This document shows positions 25,017 to 32,657 of a stretch of 53,717 nt of DNA, one piece after another (position 1 is the stretch's first letter; each line of letters begins with the position of its first letter). Origin of the DNA: Chlamydiota bacterium (GTDB lineage: Bacteria > Chlamydiota > Chlamydiia > Chlamydiales > SM23-39); assembly GCA_027451825.1 (NCBI GenBank), contig DAIDHZ010000012.1, positions 1 to 53,717 on the forward strand, written 5' to 3'. A program made the translations under genes and the position numbers. The notes under the pieces were generated by a model, which worked only from the letters and a program-made list of their open reading frames with translations, ran no database searches and was not told where the DNA came from.

Positions 25017-25400
25017 TCATGAAAAATCAATAAGCCGCTTAATTTTTCTATCTCTGAATTCATAAATTGAAACTCCTTTTAACCTTAAAAGATCTCCTGC
25101 TTTCAGACCATTTGGTAAATTGGTCGCCAAAGTCGCCACATAGTCAATTTCCACAGCGATCTTATCTTTCCCTAGGATCCAATTTGTTACAGTTTGTTTT
25201 CTATCATTAAAAAGCATAACGCTTTGAGCTGCTACACTCCGTAATTCTTGTTTGCCGTGGCATCGAATCGATCCTGATGAGTTACTGATATTTTCAAAAA
25301 TGCAATCATCAGTAAAAAGATCCATCATCTTATCTATTTCAAATGAATTATAGTACTGGATGAACTCTACAACGAGTTTTTTAAGAAAATCTTGATCCAT
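25017..25400 (-). CDS. SnoaL-like / NTF2-fold protein
   Basis: This 127-residue cone-barrel protein begins MDQDFLKKLVVEFIQYYNSF, continues with DKMMDLFTDDCIFEN and HGKQELR, and ends with strands carrying DYVATLATN and IYEFRDRKIKRLIDF. This is the SnoaL-like/ketosteroid-isomerase-like pattern. ATG 25400 is chosen because GGAGG sits six bases upstream; a longer frame to 25475 has no such site. Family members are small enzymes or binding proteins, and the ligand is unknown. Confidence 0.8.
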   Translation of the reverse strand: MDQDFLKKLVVEFIQYYNSFEIDKMMDLFTDDCIFENISNSSGSIRCHGKQELRSVAAQSVMLFNDRKQTVTNWILGKDKIAVEIDYVATLATNLPNGLKAGDLLRLKGVSIYEFRDRKIKRLIDFS

Positions 25401-25496
25401 CCCATACCTCCAAAAAACTCGTTCATAAATGACACGAAATAATGGCATTCTTTGCCATAACTTATAAAGTTGCAATTTTTTAAGTCAAAAATTGTA

Positions 25497-26429
25497 TTAA
25501 TCAATTTCAGACAACCGAGAAGAGATTTCTACAAAAGCATCTCTGATCGCCTTCGGATTTTCTATCCAACTCATATGCCCAGCATTTTCTATAAAAAGCA
25601 ATCTGATGTTAGATCGATGGAATCTTTTATCTTCTTTAAATAAAGAAAAAGGACATATGCAATCATATTTTGAACCTATGATTAACGTAGGCACATGTTG
25701 AGGAATCCACTTTGCAGAAAAATTTAAGGCGATTGCTTTTTGTTGCCACCAAACTGCAGGTTGCCACTGAAAAACCACCTTTGAAAGCAGCTGTCTTCCT
25801 TTTTCCAAAGTCTCTTTAGGAAAATAGTAAGGCATACAAGCATCTAAAGCAGCGTTAAAGGTTTCCTGATTAGGATTCGAGGTAAATTCTTGCATTTCCT
25901 TGCTAAGATCCGGCAAATTAAAATGTTTAGAATACTTCACGGCCTCCTCTAACCATAAGACCGGAGTAGCATTCAGGATGACAAATCCCTTTAGATGATT
26001 CTCTAGCTCTGGAAATAACAAAGGAAACATACCTCCAAACGAATGTCCTACCAAAACAGGATTATCAAATTGCTTAACAATTCCAGGAAAGAAATTAATC
26101 CATTCATCGAAATCTCCAGAAAAGCCCTCTTGTATGTTGCCTCCATTGCCAGGCAAATCAATCAACCATACGTTTCCTGGTAATTCCAATTCATCCACCA
26201 AACTGTGTAGATAACTTGAGTCAGCACCCGGGCCGCCGGGAAAGAATAGCCAGTTATATGGTTTGCCCTGGTTAGTCTGATATAACTCGTATCGAACATG
26301 ATTAGAATCGTACAAATAATTTTTCATTTTTTGAGTCTCATTAAAATTTTTCGTCTCAGAGCATACCATAACCGGCATTAATAAAATGGATAACAAATGA
26401 GATGATAAAATCACTATTTTTTTCAACAT
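25497..26429 (-). CDS. Exported alpha/beta hydrolase (proline iminopeptidase-like)
   Basis: This 310-residue protein has an N-terminal signal peptide (KKIVILSSHLLSILLMPVMVCS, about 24 residues). It continues as an alpha/beta-hydrolase fold: oxyanion PGGPGAD (64-70), nucleophile GHSFGG (Ser130), acid GSKYDCICP and histidine ENAGHMSW. ATG 26429 is preferred over 26459 because it begins the signal peptide and lies outside the 176-bp repeat. Repeat copy 2 ends 17 bases upstream, so its promoter or leader must lie within or beyond the repeat. The substrate is not predictable. Confidence 0.87.
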   Translation of the reverse strand: MLKKIVILSSHLLSILLMPVMVCSETKNFNETQKMKNYLYDSNHVRYELYQTNQGKPYNWLFFPGGPGADSSYLHSLVDELELPGNVWLIDLPGNGGNIQEGFSGDFDEWINFFPGIVKQFDNPVLVGHSFGGMFPLLFPELENHLKGFVILNATPVLWLEEAVKYSKHFNLPDLSKEMQEFTSNPNQETFNAALDACMPYYFPKETLEKGRQLLSKVVFQWQPAVWWQQKAIALNFSAKWIPQHVPTLIIGSKYDCICPFSLFKEDKRFHRSNIRLLFIENAGHMSWIENPKAIRDAFVEISSRLSEID

Positions 26430-26446
26430 AACAAAAGCCTTTGTAC

Positions 26447-26622
26447 TATACCGAAACAACCTGAAGAATCGGTTTCTGACTGCGTCGGCAGTCGCTGAAT
26501 TTGAGACCCGCCTGCATCACTCAACTTATTCAAGTTGAGTTGCTTCGGCGACAGCTTCGCTTGGTTCAAATTCAGGACGGCCTCCTTGTTATATTCCCGA
26601 TTCTTCAGGTTGTTTCGGTATA
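26447..26622. repeat. 176-bp palindromic repeat, copy 2
   Basis: Same length, inverted 26-bp ends (26447-26472 and 26597-26622) and orientation as the copy at 24794. Differences are confined to the interior. The base pair flanking the central hairpin is G-C in copy 1 and A-T here, a paired change that keeps the stem. It lies 17 bases upstream of the alpha/beta-hydrolase start. Elsewhere in the gap 26430-27040 I see two tandem TGTACA hexamers (26644-26656) and the operator region of the next gene. Confidence 0.93.
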
Positions 26623-26990
26623 CCTCTTCCTATACTCAGTCTATGTACAGTGTACAGTCAAAAGCACGAGATGACTTTGCGAAAGAAAAGATCCAGTAAA
26701 TTTTACTTTCATGGTCATTATATTCAAGTAAAATAAATGCTGCCGGATTTGCGAACTCAATATAGCATCCAACCAAATAAAATTGAGCTGCAGCAAGGGC
26801 CATGAGATTGCATGAATTCCTCATCAAACACATTGAAAATCACACCTTAGCCGTACACCACTCACTTTTTATGAATTGACGATGAAAACGTCTGTATGTT
26901 GCTCTAGGAATTCTCGTTCTTCCGGCCCCAGCTTTGGGTTATCCAATCAACCAAAATTAAAAAGTTACCTCGTTAAAAAATACCTCAATC

Positions 26991-27027
26991 TATACAATGT
27001 TCGATTAACACCGAACAAACCGAACAA
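26991..27027 (+). promoter_or_regulatory. Candidate promoter and operator of the GbsR-GNAT gene
   Basis: TATACAAT (26991-26998) can serve as a -10. It overlaps an inverted repeat TGTTCG (26998-27003) / CGAACA (27012-27017), and CGAACAAAC-CGAACAAA is also a tandem direct repeat (27012-27027). The site ends 13 bases before the start codon at 27041, a position suited to autorepression by the HTH protein encoded there. Confidence 0.45.
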
Positions 27028-27040
27028 AAATAGGATCATC

Positions 27041-28126
27041 ATGACTTTTGATACAGTGATAGAAAAATTTGGAATTTATTTTGATGAGATCGGCTTAAAC
27101 AAAACCTACGGGCGTATGTTTGGGCTTTTCATGACTACAAAAGAACCGATTTCTATGGGAAAACTCGTCAGCAGCCTGCAGATTAGCAAGAGTACGGCCA
27201 GTGTAGAAATTCGAAGACTTCTATTCATGGGGTACATCGAAAAAGCTTTAATGCCGGATCAACGTGCCGATTTTTATCAACTAAAGAAAGATGTTTGGGT
27301 CATCCACTTTCTCCAAAAAATGCAAATGATCAAGAAATTGCAGTCTATTATAGAAGAAATTCCAAAAGAGGAATTAGAAATTTTTAAAAATTTGAAAGAG
27401 ATGGGCGATTATTGTGCTTTTATGGAAACTGAATTAAAAATTCTCACCGACAAATATATTAAAACCATGAAAAAAGAATCAGGATCCTACATAGAACAGG
27501 GAAATCAGCAAAAATTTGTCATTGAATGGAACAAACTACCCGCCCTGTCAGATGCGTATCGAGAAAAGATGAGACTCTTCGCTGATCTTGGAATAGCCAC
27601 TTTCAGAGAAATTGAGATCGATTTTTTAAAAGCCTACCCGAAAGCGATGGAAGAAGATAAAAGTCTTACAGCTTTTTCCGGATTACAGACTCTCGAATTA
27701 GAAAAGGCAATGAATACAAAATTAGAGAAAATTTTCTGCACTCATCCTAAAGAGCTGAGTTCTGAATGGCAATCCGCCATGAAAGACATTTACTATTATG
27801 TCGTTACAATACGAGAGGAAAAATCAGAAAAAATACAGGGTTTTGTTACATTTATGGGCGGAGGATTTATTCCTAAGGATGAATTTAAAATCACGATCCT
27901 AGCCGTTGATAAAAATATGAGAAGAAAAGGGATGGCGAGTCTTCTCGTCAATTCACTTGAAAAAATTGACGCTCGCCATAAAAAGATATTCGTTAGTACA
28001 AGACCATCAAACACAAATGCGATCAGCGCCTATCAAAAGTGGGGCTTTTGTGAAGACATGGAAGCTCAAAGCTCCTCATCTCATTTCGTTACGGGACATT
28101 GGGTACATTTAGTTCGCCACAAATAA
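27041..28126 (+). CDS. GbsR/MarR-type HTH fused to a GNAT acetyltransferase
   Basis: The 361-residue protein starts MTFDTVIEKFGIYFDEIG and has a winged-helix domain of GbsR type (YGRMFGLFMTTKEPISMGKL, LQISKSTASVEIRRLLFMGY, then wing DQRADFYQL) over residues 1-90. A helical linker follows, then a C-terminal GNAT domain (about 220-361) with ILAVDKNMRRKGMASLLV as the acetyl-CoA motif and NAISAYQKWGF. Starting at ATG 27041 uses AGGATCATC just upstream; the 55-residue extension to 26876 is low-complexity. It may sense a metabolite through acetylation or couple regulation to modification. Inference only. Confidence 0.8.
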   Translation: MTFDTVIEKFGIYFDEIGLNKTYGRMFGLFMTTKEPISMGKLVSSLQISKSTASVEIRRLLFMGYIEKALMPDQRADFYQLKKDVWVIHFLQKMQMIKKLQSIIEEIPKEELEIFKNLKEMGDYCAFMETELKILTDKYIKTMKKESGSYIEQGNQQKFVIEWNKLPALSDAYREKMRLFADLGIATFREIEIDFLKAYPKAMEEDKSLTAFSGLQTLELEKAMNTKLEKIFCTHPKELSSEWQSAMKDIYYYVVTIREEKSEKIQGFVTFMGGGFIPKDEFKITILAVDKNMRRKGMASLLVNSLEKIDARHKKIFVSTRPSNTNAISAYQKWGFCEDMEAQSSSSHFVTGHWVHLVRHK

Positions 28127-28149
28127 CTCAAAAAGTCAGAATATCTTAT

Positions 28150-29151
28150 ATGCAAAAACATCCTACAACCATGCAAGCAATTCAAATCCGAGAATACGGT
28201 GATGTGTTCGTGCTACAACGACGAACAGTTCCTAAACCCCTTCCCCGGCCAACTGAGGCGATTGTACGATTAAAAGCAGCCGGAGTAAATTTCATTGATA
28301 TTTATATGAGAACTGGAAACCCAGTCATGCCAGTTCCCCTTCCATTTATTCCTGGTGTAGAAGGATCCGGCATTGTTGATTCTATCGGAGAAAATGTAAC
28401 CGAAGTTAAAGTGGGTGATCGCGTTGCATACGTAGGAAGCCTTGGGTCATATGCTGAATATGCAGCCGTTAAAGCGGATCAGTTGATCCCTCTTCCCGAC
28501 CATCTCTGTTTTGAGGAAGGAGCTGCTCTTGCATTGCAAGGACTCACCGCTCATTATTTGGTAAATGACATATGTTCAATCAAGGAAGGCGATACTGTGC
28601 TTGTACATGCCGCTGCCGGCGGAGTAGGATTGCTTGTGATTCAACTCCTCAAAACAATCGGAGCTAAAATCATCGGCACCGTCTCGACAAAAGAAAAAGC
28701 AAAAATAGCAAAACATTTTGGTGCTGACCACGTGATTGTGTATACTCAAGAAGATTTTGTTACTGTGTCGAAACAACTCACGAATCATCAAGGGGTAAAT
28801 TACATTATTGATGGTGTTGGGAAAGACACATGCTTAAAAAATCTAGATGCTATAGGCACCCGAGGACATATTTGTATTTTTGGCCTCTCCAGTGGACGAG
28901 CTGACCCTATTGAGCCCAACCTTCTTCAACTAAAATCCATTACGATCACAGGAGGAAATTTGATGAATTACATCACAACAAGAAAAGAACGACTCCAACG
29001 ATTTCATGTGCTCGCTCAAGGAATACAACAAGGTTGGTTAAAGCTCAAAATAGATGATGGATTTTCTTTAGACCAAGTGGGAAGAGCCCACCAACTATTA
29101 GAAAACCGAAAAACAACAGGAAAATTAATTATAAAAATCAATAAAGAGTGA
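28150..29151 (+). CDS. NADPH:quinone oxidoreductase (QOR, zinc-independent MDR)
   Basis: This 333-residue medium-chain reductase has MQAIQIREYGDVFVLQ and AAGVNFIDIYMRTG (QOR family N-terminus), PGVEGSGIVDSIGENV, and the NADPH motif VLVHAAAGGVGLLVIQLLK. A C-terminal TTGKLIIKI closes it. The zinc ligands of alcohol dehydrogenases are absent, as expected for QOR. I start it at ATG 28150; ATG 28171 is also possible. It overlaps the following SDR start region, suggesting cotranscription with redox partners. Confidence 0.9.
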   Translation: MQKHPTTMQAIQIREYGDVFVLQRRTVPKPLPRPTEAIVRLKAAGVNFIDIYMRTGNPVMPVPLPFIPGVEGSGIVDSIGENVTEVKVGDRVAYVGSLGSYAEYAAVKADQLIPLPDHLCFEEGAALALQGLTAHYLVNDICSIKEGDTVLVHAAAGGVGLLVIQLLKTIGAKIIGTVSTKEKAKIAKHFGADHVIVYTQEDFVTVSKQLTNHQGVNYIIDGVGKDTCLKNLDAIGTRGHICIFGLSSGRADPIEPNLLQLKSITITGGNLMNYITTRKERLQRFHVLAQGIQQGWLKLKIDDGFSLDQVGRAHQLLENRKTTGKLIIKINKE

Positions 29152-29153
29152 AA

Positions 29154-29966
29154 ATGAAAAGACGATTAGAAAGGAAAGTGGCTCTCATTACCGGAGCTGC
29201 CCAAGGCATTGGAGAAGCAATCGCGATCCTCTTTGCTCAAGAAGGAGCTCACGTCATATGTTCCGATATTCAAGATGATAAAGGCAAAGCTGTAGCGCAA
29301 AAATGCTCACAAAACAGTCTCTATCTTCATCTTGATGTTCGAGAAGAAAAAGATTGGAGAAAAGTAATTGCCGAGATAGAAAAGAAATTCGGCCGTTTAG
29401 ATATTCTTGTAAACAACGCTGGAATCACCGGATTTCAAGAAGGATTCGGGCCTCAAGATCCTGAACAGGCTTCCCTCGAAAGTTGGAGATCCGTTCATGC
29501 AACCAATTCAGATGGAGTATTTTTAGGTTGCAAATATGCAATTCAAGCGATGAAACAAAACTCTCATGCGTCCATCATCAATATCTCCTCTCGATCGGGC
29601 CTTGTCGGAATTCCAGGAGCTGCAGCTTATGCATCCAGTAAAGCCGCTATCAGAAACCATACCAAAACTGTGGCTCTCTACTGCTGTCAGCAAGGATACA
29701 ACATTCGATGCAACTCGATTCATCCGGCAGCAATTCTTACACCGATGTGGGAGCCTATGCTCGGCACAGGAGCTGCTCGAGAAAAAACGATGGAAATGAT
29801 CACCAAAGATATCCCAATGCAAAGAATGGGAATGCCAGAGGACGTAGCAAACGCGGCTCTCTTTCTAGCGTCAGAGGAATCAAAATACATCACAGGGATC
29901 GAATTAACCATCGACGGCGGACTACTTGCGGGTGCAGGAGCTCCTCCTGCTAAAATGAATGAATAA
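29154..29966 (+). CDS. Short-chain dehydrogenase/reductase
   Basis: This 270-residue classical SDR has GAAQGIGEAIAILFAQEG (cofactor motif), D-V-x-x (HLDVREEKD), NNAGITG, catalytic Ser in NISSRSG, and YASSKAA (Y-x-x-x-K). The C-terminus GIELTIDGG is family-typical. I prefer ATG 29154 over the GTG two codons upstream (29148). It is cytosolic, in contrast to the SDR at 43994. The substrate is unknown. Confidence 0.9.
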   Translation: MKRRLERKVALITGAAQGIGEAIAILFAQEGAHVICSDIQDDKGKAVAQKCSQNSLYLHLDVREEKDWRKVIAEIEKKFGRLDILVNNAGITGFQEGFGPQDPEQASLESWRSVHATNSDGVFLGCKYAIQAMKQNSHASIINISSRSGLVGIPGAAAYASSKAAIRNHTKTVALYCCQQGYNIRCNSIHPAAILTPMWEPMLGTGAAREKTMEMITKDIPMQRMGMPEDVANAALFLASEESKYITGIELTIDGGLLAGAGAPPAKMNE

Positions 29967-30766
29967 TGCAAAACTTTAGACCAAAATTCACACTCTTATT
30001 GGCCCTACTAATTGGTAACATTCCCATGCAAGCTTCTTACCATGACTTCTTACAATTTGCCGTATCAAAACAAGGGCATCAAAATGAAGATGTTTTAAAA
30101 ATGCTCTATGAGCAATTTTTCTCTTCTCTATCTCCTACCAACAAACCTATTCTCATTGCTCTAGGAGGATCCCCCGGATCTGGCAAAACCACATTTCGAA
30201 AAACATGTTTAGACACCAAAAATTTCCATATCCACGACATGGATGAAGTCATGGTCCTCCTCCCCGGATATCAAAAAGATCAAAAAACACTCGGCTCTAA
30301 AAAAGCCTTTGAAAATTGGTGGCCATGTGCCCGTGAAATGGCTGAGCTTTTGGTCCAGTATGCAATCCAATCAAGATATTGCATTATTTACGATCGCACC
30401 TGTGGTGCAGAAGGCTCATATTTTGACTTGTTCCATGCAAAAGAACAGGGATATCGAATTTCTCTCATTGGATTTTACGTAGATCAGAACATTGCAAAGA
30501 CAAGAATTTTCAAAAGAGAACAAGAGGAAGGACGCGCCATGACTGAGATGATTTTAATGGAGTATCGTTCTAGATTCAGCGCTCTTTGGCCTTATTACTT
30601 GCAATTCGTTGACGAAGCAATACTTTACCAAACAGACTTAGAAACCCCTCATTTACTGTTTTCTTCAAAAGACGGAGTGCAAGACGATCACGAATATCAA
30701 ATGTTTCTGGACGACGGAGAATCTTTTAAATCTTTCTTTCTCAAGCAACTCACTATAACCCCTTAA
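29966..30766 (+). CDS. Signal-peptide-bearing P-loop kinase (zeta-toxin-like)
   Basis: The 266-residue product begins with a hydrophobic signal-like segment (KFTLLLALLIGNIPMQAS, about 24 residues). It then shows an AAA/kinase P-loop GGSPGSGKTTFRK (about 69-81), an acidic motif HDMDEVM and a lid-like segment FKREQEEGRAMTE. The arrangement resembles zeta-toxin/UDP-GlcNAc kinase or other small-molecule kinases. Such enzymes need ATP, so an export signal is odd unless the protein reaches the host cytosol or the segment is a membrane anchor. The start overlaps the SDR stop (TAATG). No antitoxin is adjacent. Confidence 0.65.
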   Translation: MQNFRPKFTLLLALLIGNIPMQASYHDFLQFAVSKQGHQNEDVLKMLYEQFFSSLSPTNKPILIALGGSPGSGKTTFRKTCLDTKNFHIHDMDEVMVLLPGYQKDQKTLGSKKAFENWWPCAREMAELLVQYAIQSRYCIIYDRTCGAEGSYFDLFHAKEQGYRISLIGFYVDQNIAKTRIFKREQEEGRAMTEMILMEYRSRFSALWPYYLQFVDEAILYQTDLETPHLLFSSKDGVQDDHEYQMFLDDGESFKSFFLKQLTITP

Positions 30767-30793
30767 CCAACAATCCACTAACATACCTTTTTC

Positions 30794-30850
30794 TTAAGAC
30801 ACCCAAGGTGAGCAGCTTGCGATCATTCCCTCCAATGCACGTTGTCTTAA
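30794..30850. terminator. Inverted repeat in the convergent gap 30767-30880
   Basis: TTAAGACA (30794-30801) and TGTCTTAA (30843-30850) are perfect inverted copies, 41 bases apart, between genes that converge. A stem with such a long loop is at best a weak terminator. Confidence 0.3.
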
Positions 30851-30880
30851 AATCAGCATGGTCTTGTAAGAAAATCAAGT

Positions 30881-31603
30881 TTATTCAGGATAATCCGTAA
30901 TATTCGGAATATGCAAATAAGTTGTGATCGTATCTGGAGTTTCTATAGAGTTAGGAGGCTTTCGAGGAAGAGGTAGGTCAAAAAAGGCTCGCAAGAATTG
31001 AGGATCTTCTCGAAGGATTTTTGCTTGAGCTTGGATATTTTGGGCGATTTTTAAAAGCGACACAGGACATTCATTGAGAGATGTAAAAGAATTTCTAAGA
31101 TCGATAAGTTCCTGATCCGTTAATTGAGAAAGCTCTAAAGAGAGTGTTTGCAATGTGGATTCATCTATAGCATGCCCAAATAGAAAGTCAGGAATTAAGG
31201 CAGTATCTTTTGTTTTTTCGATCGCATATTTTAAAATACAAAGGCTTGCTACTTGAAGTCTTGTAATTATAGTGTTAGGTTTTAATTGTGTTTTGGTGAT
31301 CTGTGAGATTGGATCTGATTTACCAAAAACATATAAATTGCAAATATAAGGCTCAATAAGTCCTGCTTCAAGACAACAATCTTCGACATATTTTGCAGTG
31401 AGAGTGCGAGAATAATCAAACTGAGGTTCTGTTGTAGGTTGAAATGCGCAGGTAATTGTGCGAGGTTTGCATTGTCCACAGAAGTAACGATATGTAGCAG
31501 CACCTAAAACTGTGAGTGAAAATAAAGCAAATGCTGATTTCGGCGATATTGAAGAGATTGTAAATGTTGGTAAAAAATTATTAAATTGAATTGGTTTTGT
31601 CAT
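30881..31603 (-). CDS. Hypothetical single-TM protein
   Basis: This 240-residue protein has an N-terminal hydrophobic segment (SAFALFSLTVLGAATYRYF, about 23-42) just after a short polar start, followed by Cys-rich residues (CGQCKP). The rest is soluble and helical (LVTDQELIDLRNSF region, NIQAQAKILRED). No family is recognised. It lies directly downstream of the RING-like gene on the same strand (97-base gap) and may be cotranscribed with it. Its setting among host-interaction-type genes suggests an effector or membrane factor, without direct evidence. Confidence 0.55.
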   Translation of the reverse strand: MTKPIQFNNFLPTFTISSISPKSAFALFSLTVLGAATYRYFCGQCKPRTITCAFQPTTEPQFDYSRTLTAKYVEDCCLEAGLIEPYICNLYVFGKSDPISQITKTQLKPNTIITRLQVASLCILKYAIEKTKDTALIPDFLFGHAIDESTLQTLSLELSQLTDQELIDLRNSFTSLNECPVSLLKIAQNIQAQAKILREDPQFLRAFFDLPLPRKPPNSIETPDTITTYLHIPNITDYPE

Positions 31604-31700
31604 TTTACGGCTCGAGGTTTTAATCGCACATCATTATAAACAACTTTAACATTACAAATCAACTTATTAAAAAAATAATTCAAAAAATAATGAAATGTTA

Positions 31701-32444
31701 TTACCCTCTTATCAAAGATAAAATACCTGCTGCAGTACCTGCAATCAAGGGAATAGCTGTTGAAAGTTGTGGAACATACTTTCTATTAAAAAATAATCCG
31801 ATAAGCGGGACACAACCTCCCACAAACATTCCCCATCCAACATTATTTCTATCTACGCTTACTGCGGCATATCCCGCGAATGCTGTGATTGCACTTCCCG
31901 CCACTGCTTCTGCTTCTGTTCCTGTTGTTATCATTCTATCTACTACTAGCGTTCCTACAACAGAGGCTGCAGCTGTTATTTCTGTCCCTGCTCCGGCGAC
32001 CCTGGCTATTGCTGCGCAACTACCAGCGACTCCAATAGCCGTTGCAGGGACGATTATCGCTGCAAGGAATTGCTCAGGCAATATTGCTATTGGTGGCATT
32101 TTTGTTATTCGACCTTTTTCCGCTATTCTATCTAATGCTGCCACAGTGACTCTTCCTGCTACTGATATTACTGTTCCAAAGCACACAGCTAAAGACGCAT
32201 TAACCATCGCTATTTTGAGTCTTTCCCTAATCAGATCAGTCCTCGATACAAGAGAACTCCGATCTATAACCTGACGATCGAGCGGACAAGTTGAATGATG
32301 TATTAGCCACTTTCCCAAGCATGATTTGTGAAAGCCATCATGGCCTTCGCCACCCTCATGTGTTAATTGCAGCTCAGAGTTTGCGAACTCCTCCAAACAA
32401 ATTCCACAACACCCCCCTCTTCGAGTTGGTACTATTGCAGCCAT
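31701..32444 (-). CDS. RING-H2-like membrane protein, candidate E3 ubiquitin ligase
   Basis: The 247-residue protein begins with a RING-H2 pattern: C13-G-I-C16, H29, H35, H39-K-S-C42, then W46 and C53-P-L-D56-R. The H-x2-C...W...C-P-L-D arrangement matches RING-H2 domains. The last ligand is Asp, as in the Rbx1 sequence CPLDN; the third ligand would be His rather than Cys. The remaining 190 residues are Gly/Ala/Val-rich hydrophobic segments (about 85-240), suited to membrane insertion. The ribosome binding site is AAGGAAGTT before ATG 32444. RING domains occur in host-manipulating proteins of intracellular bacteria. I infer an effector; ligand geometry is non-standard, so activity is unproven. 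Confidence 0.7.
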   Translation of the reverse strand: MAAIVPTRRGGCCGICLEEFANSELQLTHEGGEGHDGFHKSCLGKWLIHHSTCPLDRQVIDRSSLVSRTDLIRERLKIAMVNASLAVCFGTVISVAGRVTVAALDRIAEKGRITKMPPIAILPEQFLAAIIVPATAIGVAGSCAAIARVAGAGTEITAAASVVGTLVVDRMITTGTEAEAVAGSAITAFAGYAAVSVDRNNVGWGMFVGGCVPLIGLFFNRKYVPQLSTAIPLIAGTAAGILSLIRG

Positions 32445-32578
32445 AACTTCCTTGTTTATTCCAATTTTAAATTGCTAATAATATTATAATACTTTCGCAA
32501 TAACACAACGAAGTAAAATAATTATTAAAAATAATAAATATATACATACTCATAAAATTTACTTTAACCAAAACGATC

Positions 32579-32610
32579 TTGACCATCACGTATACGTGAT
32601 TCTTTATTAT
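32579..32610 (+). promoter_or_regulatory. MerR-type promoter with dyad operator
   Basis: TTGACC (32579-32584) and TATTAT (32605-32610) are separated by 20 bases. The spacer contains the perfect 16-base palindrome ATCACGTATACGTGAT (32585-32600). A long spacer carrying the dyad is the hallmark of MerR-activated promoters. It reads into the MerR gene at 32658, indicating autoregulation. Confidence 0.7.
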
Positions 32611-32657
32611 AGCGTTATCCTTTAAAATCAAAGGGATATTAAAGGAGAAAGGAATCG

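Noticed and set aside
26644..26656. Tandem TGTACA hexamers
   Set aside because: Each is self-palindromic and common by chance; no gene start or known site lies nearby to give them a role.
26636..26833. Minus-strand frame of 65 codons between repeat copy 2 and the GbsR-GNAT gene
   Set aside because: No ribosome binding site, no conserved motif and no partner gene; probably chance.
26876..27040. 55-residue N-terminal extension of the GbsR-GNAT protein
   Set aside because: It is Ser/Asn/Lys-rich with no conserved features, and it contains the -10 and operator-like repeats; ATG 27041 has its own AGGA site.
31690..32274. Plus-strand frame rich in Ala/Ile/Pro/Val
   Set aside because: It is the shadow of the RING-like gene on the minus strand. 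Its low-complexity composition is the complement of the Gly/Ala-rich membrane region, and it has no ribosome binding site.
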